Assembly: GCF_001548375.1 (NCBI RefSeq)
Contig: NZ_AP017296.1
Location: 383,305-447,304 of the forward strand
From: Nostoc sp. NIES-3756
GTDB lineage: Bacteria > Cyanobacteriota > Cyanobacteriia > Cyanobacteriales > Nostocaceae
Length of the DNA: 64,000 bases
Reading direction: 5' to 3'
The notes under the pieces are model-generated. The model searched no databases. It was not told where the DNA came from and saw only the letters and a program-made list of their open reading frames with translations. The position numbers were made by a program, and so were the translations under genes. Of this stretch, positions 44,757-52,083 are shown piece by piece. The stretch's first letter is position 1, and each line of letters opens with the position of its first letter.

Positions 44757-44903
44757 TTATCGGAGAGTTTGCGTTTGCTCATCTGCTGTTACTTGCGTTG
44801 GCATCGAAGCTTGCAGTACACGAATCCCTACAGACAAACCAACACAACTTATGAAAAAAACTATTGAGATAGCCCATTTGTACTTCTCCCAAAACTTACT
44901 CAT
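44757..44903 (-). CDS. Small single-pass membrane protein of 48 residues
   Basis: The frame starts at ATG 44903, which overlaps the TGA of the preceding gene (ATGA at 44900-44903). It reads MSKFWEKYKWAISIVFFISC and has one hydrophobic segment (about 11-30) followed by a short polar tail. Coupling to the operon makes it a likely real gene. It resembles small lipoprotein-like or single-helix components of secretion machines, with no clear family. Confidence 0.65.
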   Translation of the reverse strand: MSKFWEKYKWAISIVFFISCVGLSVGIRVLQASMPTQVTADEQTQTLR

Positions 44904-45622
44904 GCTGTAGCTTTGGCTGGGTGTGGTTGTCGTTTGAATAAGTGCTTGGTCAACAAGTGTAAATCCTGTATAGTCTTGGGTTGCACTGACTTTTTTGCTT
45001 CGACTGGTAAACCCACCTCCTCAAAAAACTTCAATGGGTCAAACTCCGGTGTCGAAGTTTCGGTGAGTGTTTGAATTTCGGACTGAACCTGTGTTGGCGT
45101 TTTTAGCCCATGCTCAGAGATGATTTTCTTCTTGGTTTCGGGGTCTTTGAGAATTTGATAGATTAACGTGATTTCTTCAACGCCTGCTTGAGTGCATTCT
45201 TGTAAATATTCAACATCTAGCTCTTGTAAAGTGTCTTGCAACAACTGTGTTTTAAAGTTGTGAATAGCAAATGCTTGAGCGACAGTTGTTCCCGCCGCAA
45301 TCTCTAAAAATGCGCGGAATGTTTCACCCGATATACCTTGAGCCTTCAATTGCTCAACTGTTTTATTGATGGCTTGAGTTTCTAAATTCGTCAGACTCCC
45401 TCCAGCCCCCAATAGTTTGGCTTGGTCTATCATTGTCTCGGCTAGGTTAAATAACTTCTCCAAGCGATCGCTCACCTCCACATCAAATTCTTCTCCATTT
45501 GGATCAATGCTTGGGTCTGTTTTGGACAACTCTTGCAATCCAGCTAAGATTTTGTCTGGTGAGTAATTGGCGCTTAACAGTTCAAATAATTCTTGACGGG
45601 TGAATGTATCCTTGTTAGACAT
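44900..45622 (-). CDS. Helical hypothetical protein of the ATPase operon
   Basis: The 240-residue protein is acidic and almost entirely helical, with no membrane segment. Motifs include FTRQELFELLSANYSPDKI at the start and LEIAAGTTVAQAFAIHNF near 105. I do not recognise it. Its start overlaps the end of the gene at 45615 by 8 bases and its stop overlaps the start of the 48-residue protein, so it lies in the middle of a coupled operon. It could be a soluble scaffold for the ATPase. Confidence 0.7.
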   Translation of the reverse strand: MSNKDTFTRQELFELLSANYSPDKILAGLQELSKTDPSIDPNGEEFDVEVSDRLEKLFNLAETMIDQAKLLGAGGSLTNLETQAINKTVEQLKAQGISGETFRAFLEIAAGTTVAQAFAIHNFKTQLLQDTLQELDVEYLQECTQAGVEEITLIYQILKDPETKKKIISEHGLKTPTQVQSEIQTLTETSTPEFDPLKFFEEVGLPVEAKKSVQPKTIQDLHLLTKHLFKRQPHPAKATA

Positions 45623-46031
45623 TTTGTAATTCTCCTGTTAATGGTTGTGTGAATCTGATTTGTTCGGCTTCAAACTCTTTACGGCTGTAGAGAGATTTAT
45701 TCGCCCCCACAATTGCTTTAGCGAGGTTCAACTTATTTGTTCCTTGGGCTAAACCACAAAAAATTTCTCCTATTTTTCCCACTACCCAAACTTGATAAGG
45801 AAGAATTGGTGGTGATCTAAGGCTGTGTTCTTGGGCAAAGTTCTTCATTTGTATTTGTGCTAGTTTATACTGAGCTATTGTCTGAGCCACTTCTTCCCAA
45901 CGTCCCCAAGTTCGATAGCAGATGTCCAAAATTCTCAAGGATTGGGCATTTGTCATGGGTAAAACCAGGGGGTTTAATGCCGAATTTGTGGTTTCTTGAT
46001 TAAAAAGTTCTTCTCTCCATGATTGATTCAT
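45615..46031 (-). CDS. Hypothetical protein, first gene of the ATPase operon
   Basis: This 138-residue protein has no membrane segment; motifs include WGRWEEVAQTIAQYKLAQ and VWVVGKIGEIFCGLAQGTN. No family recognised. It precedes six more genes with overlaps or tiny gaps and is 183 bases downstream of the small gene at 46215. A palindrome at 46109-46127 lies in its promoter region. Confidence 0.65.
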   Translation of the reverse strand: MNQSWREELFNQETTNSALNPLVLPMTNAQSLRILDICYRTWGRWEEVAQTIAQYKLAQIQMKNFAQEHSLRSPPILPYQVWVVGKIGEIFCGLAQGTNKLNLAKAIVGANKSLYSRKEFEAEQIRFTQPLTGELQNV

Positions 46032-46108
46032 TCTCGGTAGTCAATAGTTAAATTAAGTTGGTCAACATCTGTATCAATATCCGTGTCAATTTGATATTAC
46101 TTTCACTG

Positions 46109-46127
46109 TTAACACACGGTGTATTAA
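46109..46127 (-). promoter_or_regulatory. Imperfect palindrome upstream of the ATPase operon
   Basis: TTAACACACGGTGTATTAA is palindromic at 16 of 19 positions. It lies about 80 bases upstream of the first operon gene, where an operator would be expected. Confidence 0.4.
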
Positions 46128-46154
46128 CTGTTAATTTGGGTTGTCTCTTCATAA

Positions 46155-46178
46155 TAAAAAACTCGCACGCAGCGAGCC
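46155..46178 (-). terminator. Intrinsic terminator of the 46215 gene
   Basis: On the minus strand CTCGC/GCGAG form a 5-bp stem with a five-base loop, followed by TTTTTTATT. It lies about 40 bases after the stop and separates the gene from the ATPase operon. Confidence 0.7.
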
Positions 46179-46214
46179 ATTAACCCAGTAAATGATTTGT
46201 ACATTACTTGAAAA

Positions 46215-46424
46215 TTAATCAAAAAAATTTGGGTTAGGTGGTTCAAGACCACTTTCTCTGATGAAGTCTAGTAACTGAGAAATTCTACAAGCCATAGCTG
46301 AAGGTTTCGTTCTATTTTCTGTTGCTAGTTTTTGCCGACGATAACCTGTCTCACTCAAACAATGCTCATAAGCTACTACTATCGGCTTGAGCTTATACTT
46401 GGCTTCGTACTCTTGTGGTGTCAT
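46215..46424 (-). CDS. Small hypothetical protein, possible DNA-binding
   Basis: The 69-residue protein is basic and helical (QEYEAKYKLKPIVVAYEHC, then AMACRISQLLDFIRESG). Its pattern could fit a small regulator, but no family is recognised. An own terminator follows. A 425-base region separates it from the divergent gene at 46850. Confidence 0.55.
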   Translation of the reverse strand: MTPQEYEAKYKLKPIVVAYEHCLSETGYRRQKLATENRTKPSAMACRISQLLDFIRESGLEPPNPNFFD

Positions 46425-46849
46425 ATTAGTATTGTCTCCAGTTTCGTTGGGGGAACTGCCTTCGGGCGGGGGCGATCGCAGTTCTTGACCGGAGTGCGAT
46501 CGCTTTGATTTGTTAACTGCATAATAAATTTAGTAAAGTCATATTATTGTTAGTTCTCCTTAGTTTTCTCTGGTCTGATATTCTTTCAAATCATTGCCTG
46601 GGTATGCTTATAGACAATTATAGTAATAATCCTGTACTAGCACAGTAATTATATAAATTTTAGAAATACTTACTTTGTACAGTACTATTAGAACACAGAA
46701 CTCAAAAGTTAGTATTCATCAGACTTCTTGTAGGGCTATTTCGCATCTCTACACAGAACGTTGAATGAAAACTCAAGAGCAATTTCGCCTAATACTAATT
46801 ATTTGCTCTGACCTGCGTGTTCTGTTTGTTGAGTGATAATTTAATTCTT
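46425..46849. other. Divergent intergenic region
   Basis: It has two HIP1 octamers (near 46474 and 46497) and AT-rich sequence and should contain the promoters for the genes at 46424 and 46850. I see no gene and no unambiguous promoter. Confidence 0.4.
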
Positions 46850-47113
46850 ATGCCCCGTCCTGGTTATCAGAATGTCTCCCTCAAAGATGAAGTTCTGGCC
46901 TTACTAGATACCATGCCCGGTAACAGTAGACCAGAAAAAATAGAGCGCATGATTAGGAGTACCAACGATGCTTTGCTGCGTGTTGGCTCACTCCCCGATG
47001 AGCCACCTGAAGCTGTCATACAATATGTACTTGACCAAATTCCCTCTTGGGATAGTAATAATATTTTGGAGTTAGCGATCGCTTTGCTCAAACACATACA
47101 ACAAGTTAAATAA
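46850..47113 (+). CDS. Small helical hypothetical protein
   Basis: From ATG 46850 the protein has 87 residues and begins MPRPGYQNVSLKDEVLALLD, which resembles small ribbon-helix-helix-like proteins that recognise DNA. The C-terminal half is a helix. An upstream ATG at 46817 is in frame but lacks a ribosome-binding site. No confident family. Two genes of unknown function follow in the same direction, and it may regulate them. Confidence 0.55.
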   Translation: MPRPGYQNVSLKDEVLALLDTMPGNSRPEKIERMIRSTNDALLRVGSLPDEPPEAVIQYVLDQIPSWDSNNILELAIALLKHIQQVK

Positions 47114-47173
47114 CTTCAGACAAAACCACCAAATAGAGGATGTCTAACTGAAGATTTTAGTGAGGATAGTAAA

Positions 47174-47506
47174 TTGATTCTACTGTTGCGCGAACGCGCT
47201 ACACCCGAACAAATTGAACAAATGCTACTAGAACACAAATTCTACATTAAAACCGTAGTAGATATTGAGCGTCAAGTATTAGTTGGTGGTGGTGATTTAC
47301 ATGCTGACTGTGAAAAGGAGTTATTGAAAGACGGAAGTAGACAAAAAGATATTTGGGCTGCTAGTTTCATGCCTTTAACTGGAAGGATCATGTTTGATTC
47401 GATGGTCAACCTTCGCCCACGCCAAAATCGTACAATGGAAATAATTGATCCTGATATTAGACAAAGAGTAGCCCAAATTATTATTGAGTTCCTGGGAGAT
47501 GTATGA
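47174..47506 (+). CDS. DUF5674 family protein
   Basis: The 110-residue protein shows the DUF5674 signature: VVDIERQVLVGGGDLHADCE followed by LLKDGSRQKDIWAASF and FDSMVNLRPRQNRTMEI. The family has no known function and often occurs in pairs with a small partner. The start codon is TTG at 47174, the first plausible one; the frame is open further upstream without ATG. Its stop overlaps the next gene by 4 bases (ATGA), so both are co-translated. Confidence 0.7.
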   Translation: MILLLRERATPEQIEQMLLEHKFYIKTVVDIERQVLVGGGDLHADCEKELLKDGSRQKDIWAASFMPLTGRIMFDSMVNLRPRQNRTMEIIDPDIRQRVAQIIIEFLGDV

Positions 47507-47877
47507 TTGAACCGACACTAGAGCAACAAATTTTTATGCAAGATGATGTCTCCACTCGTCTGCATCGCTTGGCAAATCACCTATCGCAAATTTATTCTTT
47601 GTGGGCAGGAGGATCATCGAAAGATTTGATGCTGCCTCTGGTAAAAGAAAGCAGGTATTTTATTGAATGGACTGTTCCTGACATGGTAGAAGCTCAGGAC
47701 ATTGATCGAGCCTGTGAGTTGGTTGACTTAGTACGTTTAATGACCAATTGGTTGTTCGATTGGGACAATATTTGGTCTGATACCGAACAAATGCGGTTGG
47801 CAGCTTCCCAAACACAAAATTGGTTACACCGAGTTACAGAAATAGCCGATACGCAACCGGAGTCGTTGAGTGCTTAA
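47503..47877 (+). CDS. Hypothetical protein coupled to the DUF5674 gene
   Basis: The 124-residue, mainly helical protein has motifs RLHRLANHLSQIYSLWAGG and ACELVDLVRLMTNWLFDWD. The ATGA overlap with the preceding gene supports translational coupling. A toxin-antitoxin-like pair is possible but unproven. It ends 4 bases inside the convergent GNAT gene. Confidence 0.6.
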   Translation: MIEPTLEQQIFMQDDVSTRLHRLANHLSQIYSLWAGGSSKDLMLPLVKESRYFIEWTVPDMVEAQDIDRACELVDLVRLMTNWLFDWDNIWSDTEQMRLAASQTQNWLHRVTEIADTQPESLSA

Positions 47878-48383
47878 TGCAGTTGGCGCTTTATTTCATA
47901 AAGTGTCCATTCTATATTGTGGAGTCGGATTTTATTGTGATAGCTCATGCCTATTTTTTCCATGACTCGAAGTGATGCTAGATTGTCTGGTTTCGCTAGT
48001 GCTACTAATCGCTCAAATTGCTGGACTTGAAAACCGTAGTTGACAACGGCAATAGCCGATTCTGTTGCTAACCCCTGTCCCCAATATTGGCTTGCGAGTA
48101 AATAATTCACTTCCACTTCGTTAAGAAGCTCTATATGCTCTAGTCCACAATGCCCTATTAGTTGCTCATTAGCTTTATAAATTATTGCCCATCGACCAAA
48201 CCCGTATCGCTGCCAATGTTCTATGTAGGATTCTAAAAAAGCTTGAGTTTCCAGAAGTGAAGCTGGCTTGGGGAATAAACGATACCTCATCACTTCAGGA
48301 TCGCTGTATATCTGTGCTAAGTCTTCTAAATCTGTGAGCTTCAATGGACGCAATAACAAACGTGAAGTTTCTATTGTGGTCAT
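47874..48383 (-). CDS. GNAT family N-acetyltransferase (RimJ/RimL-like)
   Basis: This 169-residue enzyme uses acetyl-CoA to acetylate an amino group. It has the RimJ/RimL-type start MTTIETSRLLLRPLKLTDLE, the motif A region YWGQGLATESAIAVVNYGF near 105-123 (Q/RxxGxA acetyl-CoA loop), and NLASLRVMEKIGMSY near 135-149. Length is normal. It overlaps the convergent gene by 4 bases. Substrate unknown; antibiotic, protein N-terminus and metabolite acetylation are all possible. Confidence 0.85.
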   Translation of the reverse strand: MTTIETSRLLLRPLKLTDLEDLAQIYSDPEVMRYRLFPKPASLLETQAFLESYIEHWQRYGFGRWAIIYKANEQLIGHCGLEHIELLNEVEVNYLLASQYWGQGLATESAIAVVNYGFQVQQFERLVALAKPDNLASLRVMEKIGMSYHNKIRLHNIEWTLYEIKRQLH

Positions 48384-48491
48384 ACTGAAAATATTTGTGA
48401 TTAATCCATTTCAATTCTGTCGGTGCATAACTATTATTAATGAGCAACTATTAATGTTCATTATGACTTTTATAAGCGTTCAGTTTTTTGT

Positions 48492-48578
48492 TAGGTGAGG
48501 GGTTTAATACCACAATCCTAAAAGTTATTAAACACAGTACAGTCAAATGGTACTAACTTGTCAACACCCCTCACCTAT
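48492..48578. repeat. Inverted repeat with 12-bp arms
   Basis: TAGGTGAGGGGT at 48492-48503 and its perfect inverse at 48567-48578 enclose 63 bases; a TTTTTC tract follows. It may form a structured RNA end or terminator. Confidence 0.45.
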
Positions 48579-48584
48579 TTTTCA

Positions 48585-48616
48585 GAGCGATTACCTTAGT
48601 TATGGCGATCGCTCTT
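48585..48616 (+). terminator. Hairpin AGAGCGAT / ATCGCTCT
   Basis: A perfect 8-bp stem with a 16-base loop is followed by TTTAATTATT. It overlaps a HIP1 octamer. Confidence 0.4.
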
Positions 48617-48795
48617 TAATTATTGTGTGCGGATTGATGAAACTGAGCTTGTAGGCTAATGTGTTACAAAGAGGAAACCAGAGGTTAGAGGTCAGTAAAT
48701 CAATAGCAGCTTATATAAAGCTAAAGATAGATGATGCTGATTCCTAAACTTTGTTTCCTAATGAATTAACGAGAGCAATCGGAGAAGCCAGACAA

Positions 48796-49014
48796 ATGAC
48801 TTTTCAGAAACTAAGTATCGGGGATTACTTTCGCATTCCAGGTATAAGCCCTGGTTACGTTTACAGAAAATCGAGTGATTCACATTGCAGTCTCAATGGT
48901 ATGTTGCAGCCAATTAGAGCATACACACCAGTTAAACGACTGACGACGGCTGAGGTTCAGGAATATTTTGCCGTGCAACAACTTGAATTAAGAAAGCTGA
49001 AGAAAGCAGTCTAG
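48796..49014 (+). CDS. Small hypothetical protein
   Basis: From ATG 48796 the 72-residue protein begins MTFQKLSIGDYFRIPGISPG and has a Lys-rich C-terminus. A GGAGA sequence lies upstream, supporting this start over the TTG at 48751. It resembles small cyanobacterial proteins with an SH3-like beta fold but no function is assigned. Confidence 0.5.
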   Translation: MTFQKLSIGDYFRIPGISPGYVYRKSSDSHCSLNGMLQPIRAYTPVKRLTTAEVQEYFAVQQLELRKLKKAV

Positions 49015-49038
49015 AGCATAAATAACTCCCGCTAGTAC

Positions 49039-49079
49039 CAATTCGCAATTCGCAATTCGCAATTCGCAATTCGCAATTG
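49039..49079 (+). repeat. Short tandem heptamer repeat (CAATTCG)
   Basis: About six copies of CAATTCG occur in a row. A shorter copy lies at 49532-49552. Confidence 0.8.
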
Positions 49080-49221
49080 GAAATTGATTGACTTTAATAT
49101 TGAACAATTTTCAGTGTTTTAACTGATTTAATGCGCGGGTTGTGAAGATACAAATTGTAGGGTAATCGAAGGCAACAAGCCTAGAGAAATTATCCACTTT
49201 TCACTGTCAACCTCTTGATTT

Positions 49222-49332
49222 ATGAAAACTACATCGCTCAAGACTCCGCATTTAGTCATCGGTATTCTTATAGTGGCTAATTATGTACTGCTGATGCAAA
49301 TATTCCAGTATTGGGACAGTATCAGTTATTGA
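49222..49332 (+). CDS. Possible 36-residue single-pass membrane protein
   Basis: ATG at 49222 opens a frame beginning MKTTSLKTPHLVIGILIVAN with one hydrophobic segment of about 20 residues and a short tail. No clear ribosome-binding site precedes it and no neighbour supports it. It could be a small membrane peptide or chance. Confidence 0.3.
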   Translation: MKTTSLKTPHLVIGILIVANYVLLMQIFQYWDSISY

Positions 49333-49531
49333 TTTGCTAGTTGAAGTTTTAGTTATGCTGTGAGCCATTGCCAATTAACTAGCTCAGTAAAATGCGATCG
49401 CTGTTTTCATGATTCATCGCATTTTACTGGCAAAACATATGAGTTTTACAGTTCTATGTTTGAAGAAGAGATCCTCAACTGTTTGTTATGTAATTAGAAC
49501 TTACGATTACTCTTTGCCCCACCACGTAATA

Positions 49532-49552
49532 CCAATTCGCAATTCGCAATTA
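49532..49552 (+). repeat. Short tandem heptamer repeat (CAATTCG), second array
   Basis: About two and a half copies of the same heptamer as at 49039-49079. Confidence 0.6.
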
Positions 49553-49664
49553 AGAAACTTAGATGCAGCAAAACCTTTATTGTTTACATCTGTATCAAAC
49601 ATTTTGTGAAATGGTATAACTTGTCCACACCCGAATTGCAGTAATTGATTCGGGCGAGTTCCTT

Positions 49665-49871
49665 CTAATCAAAAGCTTTGGCAATAGCAGCAGATACCTG
49701 TCGCTGGTTCTCTAGCTCATCCTTGATATAGGAGAGTGCAGTTTGAGCATCACCGATGGTCAAATCTGGGTAATATTCCAGTTTAATAAAATCTGGATGT
49801 TGGGCAATTTTGGATATGAGATACCCAGTAACATTAACTAAATCGATTAACTTAATTTCACCTTCAGGCAT
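49665..49871 (-). CDS. Small acidic hypothetical protein
   Basis: The 68-residue protein, beginning MPEGEIKLIDLVNVTGYLI, is acidic and helical, and is preceded by a GGAGATAG ribosome-binding site. No family recognised. It is the last of four small minus-strand genes in a row. Confidence 0.55.
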   Translation of the reverse strand: MPEGEIKLIDLVNVTGYLISKIAQHPDFIKLEYYPDLTIGDAQTALSYIKDELENQRQVSAAIAKAFD

Positions 49872-49952
49872 GATACTATCTCCTAATACTTATACTTGTT
49901 GATAATCAAGACCCAAGAACTATCAAAATCTGCTTTGGCTCCTAAATACTCC

Positions 49953-50150
49953 TTACGTTTGGTCGATAATTTGTAAGAAAAACCCGCGTCCTGTATTTTG
50001 CACTTTCACTAAATTCTTATCTAGCAAAGATTGAATAACGCCTCTAGAAAAACCTAGTGAATGCAAAGGCGCAGAACCTCCACGACAGCGTAGTGAATTT
50101 AGTAGATTACCCGCAGTCAAATTGTTACGATTATTCTTTGCTTTACTCAT
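49953..50150 (-). CDS. Small winged-helix-like protein
   Basis: From ATG 50150 the 65-residue protein begins MSKAKNNRNNLTAGNLLNSL and has a helix-turn-helix-like pattern (LHSLGFSRGVIQSLLDKNLV) followed by a beta-wing-like VQNTGRGFFLQI. It is basic, so DNA binding is plausible. It overlaps the stop region of the gene at 50143 by 8 bases. Confidence 0.55.
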   Translation of the reverse strand: MSKAKNNRNNLTAGNLLNSLRCRGGSAPLHSLGFSRGVIQSLLDKNLVKVQNTGRGFFLQIIDQT

Positions 50151-50469
50151 GATTGCCACCTCTTTTAATCATGGTTAGTTGCTCTTGCAGCATTAATACT
50201 TGCAGTTGATGCAGTTCAATCTCTGCCTGTAGCTGTGCCTTTATTTCCTCAGCAGAAAGTGCTTGGAGTTGGTCGTCCGAATAATGCTGTACTTCGATAG
50301 CTCTCTTATTCTGTACAAGCGCATAACGCCAGCCATAACCAGATTGAAACGCTATTTGGCAATCGGCAGGATGGTATTCTAAACCAATGATGATTCCTTG
50401 TTGAGTGCGCTGACCAAAGGTAAAGTTGGGGTACTCCCAATGCTTGGGAATTATTAATGTTGCTTGCAT
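50143..50469 (-). CDS. Hypothetical protein with C-terminal coiled coil
   Basis: The 108-residue protein begins MQATLIIPKHWEYPNFTFGQ, has a beta-rich first half (GIIIGLEYHPADCQIAFQ) and a helical second half (LSAEEIKAQLQAEIELHQLQ) that could form a coiled coil. Nothing in it is recognised. It is translationally linked to the gene at 49953. Confidence 0.6.
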   Translation of the reverse strand: MQATLIIPKHWEYPNFTFGQRTQQGIIIGLEYHPADCQIAFQSGYGWRYALVQNKRAIEVQHYSDDQLQALSAEEIKAQLQAEIELHQLQVLMLQEQLTMIKRGGNHE

Positions 50470-50553
50470 AGTTGGTGAAGGATTTAGTTTGAGGAAGGGA
50501 GAAAGGGCAAAGGGGAAGGGAACGAAAAGAATCCCTTTACCCTTTACCCTGGC

Positions 50554-51402
50554 TTACGCTGCCAATAACTCTCGACTCGGTATTTCCGTTTCCATTAGCC
50601 TCAGCCACTCATCCGAGGTAAGTTGATCAAACGGCACATCCAAAAAATCCCCACCAGATGCACCTAGAGAACCATCGGCTACTGGTTGAGGTTCTAGAGA
50701 AAACGCTACAAACAAGAACTCACCGTCTTTTTGAATAACCTCAACTGGCTGCAAATTAGATAGTTCTTCCTCATCTCCCATGTGTGCCATAATTTCGTTG
50801 CCCGTTGTGCATGGTTCTTCTTGTCTCTGCACAGGTAACATACCTTGCTGATAAGCTTGCTTGACGTAGCTGTTGCATCTTGCGGGGGTGGTGTCGCGGT
50901 AAATCTCGCAGTCGTTAACCATTACTCGCCAGTACAAATCTGCATACTCATCGTGGTCATACTCAACACTGGCTATAAGTTGACCATCAGCTATTAGTTC
51001 TTGGTCATAAAAGGAGATTTCTGCAACGGTCGGAACTTCAGGATATTCGACTGGTGCAGGCAACGGCGTGGGCAGTGAAGCATCTTTGTGATGCCATTCT
51101 ACGTAACGCAAACATCGGGCGATAGTGTTGTGGCGGAAAATCTCGTTGCCTTGCACCATGACAACCCAGCGTTGTGTTATGTAATCGCTGTGGTCGTAGG
51201 TGATGTATGCAATCAGTTGTTTCCCTGCAAAGATTTCAAAATGCTGGGAGTGAATTTCTTGAATTGTTAAGCTTTCGGGCGCTACAGCCTGGACTTGGGC
51301 TTCGAGGTGGCCGTATAACTCTGCCTGTGCTAAGGCTTGCTCATCTATTGGGTTGCGGTTGAAGCTTGTTGGTGCTTGCTGTGTATGTCTTGTGTAGGTC
51401 AT
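50554..51402 (-). CDS. Plasmid-type hypothetical protein with internal repeat
   Basis: This 282-residue acidic protein contains two related segments, ITYDHSDYITQRWVVMVQGN and VEYDHDEYADLYWRVMVNDC, each followed by RHNTIARCLRYVEWHH- or YRDTTPARCNSYVKQAY-like sequence, so it is an internal duplication. No known family. A palindrome at 51484-51504, about 82 bases upstream, is a candidate operator for the XRE regulator encoded next to it. Confidence 0.65.
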   Translation of the reverse strand: MTYTRHTQQAPTSFNRNPIDEQALAQAELYGHLEAQVQAVAPESLTIQEIHSQHFEIFAGKQLIAYITYDHSDYITQRWVVMVQGNEIFRHNTIARCLRYVEWHHKDASLPTPLPAPVEYPEVPTVAEISFYDQELIADGQLIASVEYDHDEYADLYWRVMVNDCEIYRDTTPARCNSYVKQAYQQGMLPVQRQEEPCTTGNEIMAHMGDEEELSNLQPVEVIQKDGEFLFVAFSLEPQPVADGSLGASGGDFLDVPFDQLTSDEWLRLMETEIPSRELLAA

Positions 51403-51483
51403 AATAGAGTTCTCTTTTTTAGAGCAAAGGCGATCGCTTAGTTTTCTCAGGACGGGCGGTCGTCTTTTGTTTTATTAACTCTA

Positions 51484-51504
51484 TTGTCTAGTATCACCAG
51501 ACAA
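51484..51504 (-). promoter_or_regulatory. XRE-type operator
   Basis: TTGTCTAGT (51484-51492) and its near inverse ACCAGACAA (51496-51504), with three bases between, form a 21-bp imperfect palindrome. It lies in the gap between the XRE gene stop and the start of the 50554 gene. Confidence 0.55.
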
Positions 51505-51507
51505 ATG

Positions 51508-51825
51508 TCAAGAGGGAATAGACACAATTGTTACTGCCGTATTAAGAAATTCTTCAATACTGCTGTCTAAGGCTTTGAGCAAGACAGAAATTTTTGGAAA
51601 AGATACCGTAGCGGCTGAATTTTCGTATCTTTCAGGTTCTTCAAGCATATGAATGTATTGATGAGATATCCGTTCTCCAAGCTGGGCGGTTTTCTCTGAA
51701 ATAGAACGGACAGAATTACCCCCTCGCAAAGCTTTTAGCCTTTCACCTAGTTCTTTATCCCAGTAAATAGACGCAACGTATTTTGTATCCAACATAATGA
51801 TTTTTTGTCTACCAGCACTTGCCAT
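51508..51825 (-). CDS. XRE-type helix-turn-helix regulator
   Basis: The 105-residue protein has a Cro/CI-like helix-turn-helix region (ELGERLKALRGGNSVRSISE, then GERISHQYIHMLEEPERYEN). The C-terminus is short and helical. An upstream start at 51825 is used; a second ATG at 51795 would remove ten residues. It probably represses itself and the neighbouring gene through sites at 51842-51862 and 51484-51504. Confidence 0.7.
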   Translation of the reverse strand: MASAGRQKIIMLDTKYVASIYWDKELGERLKALRGGNSVRSISEKTAQLGERISHQYIHMLEEPERYENSAATVSFPKISVLLKALDSSIEEFLNTAVTIVSIPS

Positions 51826-51841
51826 AATTTAACAGATTTTA

Positions 51842-51862
51842 TATTCTATAGTTACTAGACAA
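51842..51862 (-). promoter_or_regulatory. Second XRE-type operator
   Basis: The half-site ACTAGACAA at 51854-51862 matches the first operator, but the other arm (TATTCTATA) matches at only five of nine positions. It lies 17-37 bases before the XRE gene start, where an autoregulatory site is expected. Confidence 0.4.
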
Positions 51863-52083
51863 CAAAAGCGACCGCCTCCACTAATCTTGAACGAAGCGAT
51901 CGCCCTTATTGTTTACATTGCCAGGCGCGTCAAAGATTTTGAAATCATGATGCGTAATTTTATGATGCCATATATTGCTAGTAACAGTAGACAAAGAATT
52001 TTGGTAAGTAAGAGTGCTGGCAAGTGTTTTGACGATTTTGTTAATCAACCTAATCGATGCCTAATTCTTAGTGGGCGAAAGTT

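Larger units (their letters stand above)
48384..48795. other. Intergenic region with two large hairpins
   Basis: It holds two inverted repeats listed separately (48492-48578 and 48585-48616). No gene is apparent. Confidence 0.45.
49015..49664. other. Intergenic region with heptamer repeats
   Basis: Two CAATTCG-type repeat arrays occur here (listed separately). A 36-codon frame at 49222 is the only coding candidate. Confidence 0.45.

Noticed and set aside
4311..49552. Heptamer repeats considered as CRISPR
   Set aside because: The units are 7 bases long and contiguous with no spacers; they are cyanobacterial short tandem repeats.
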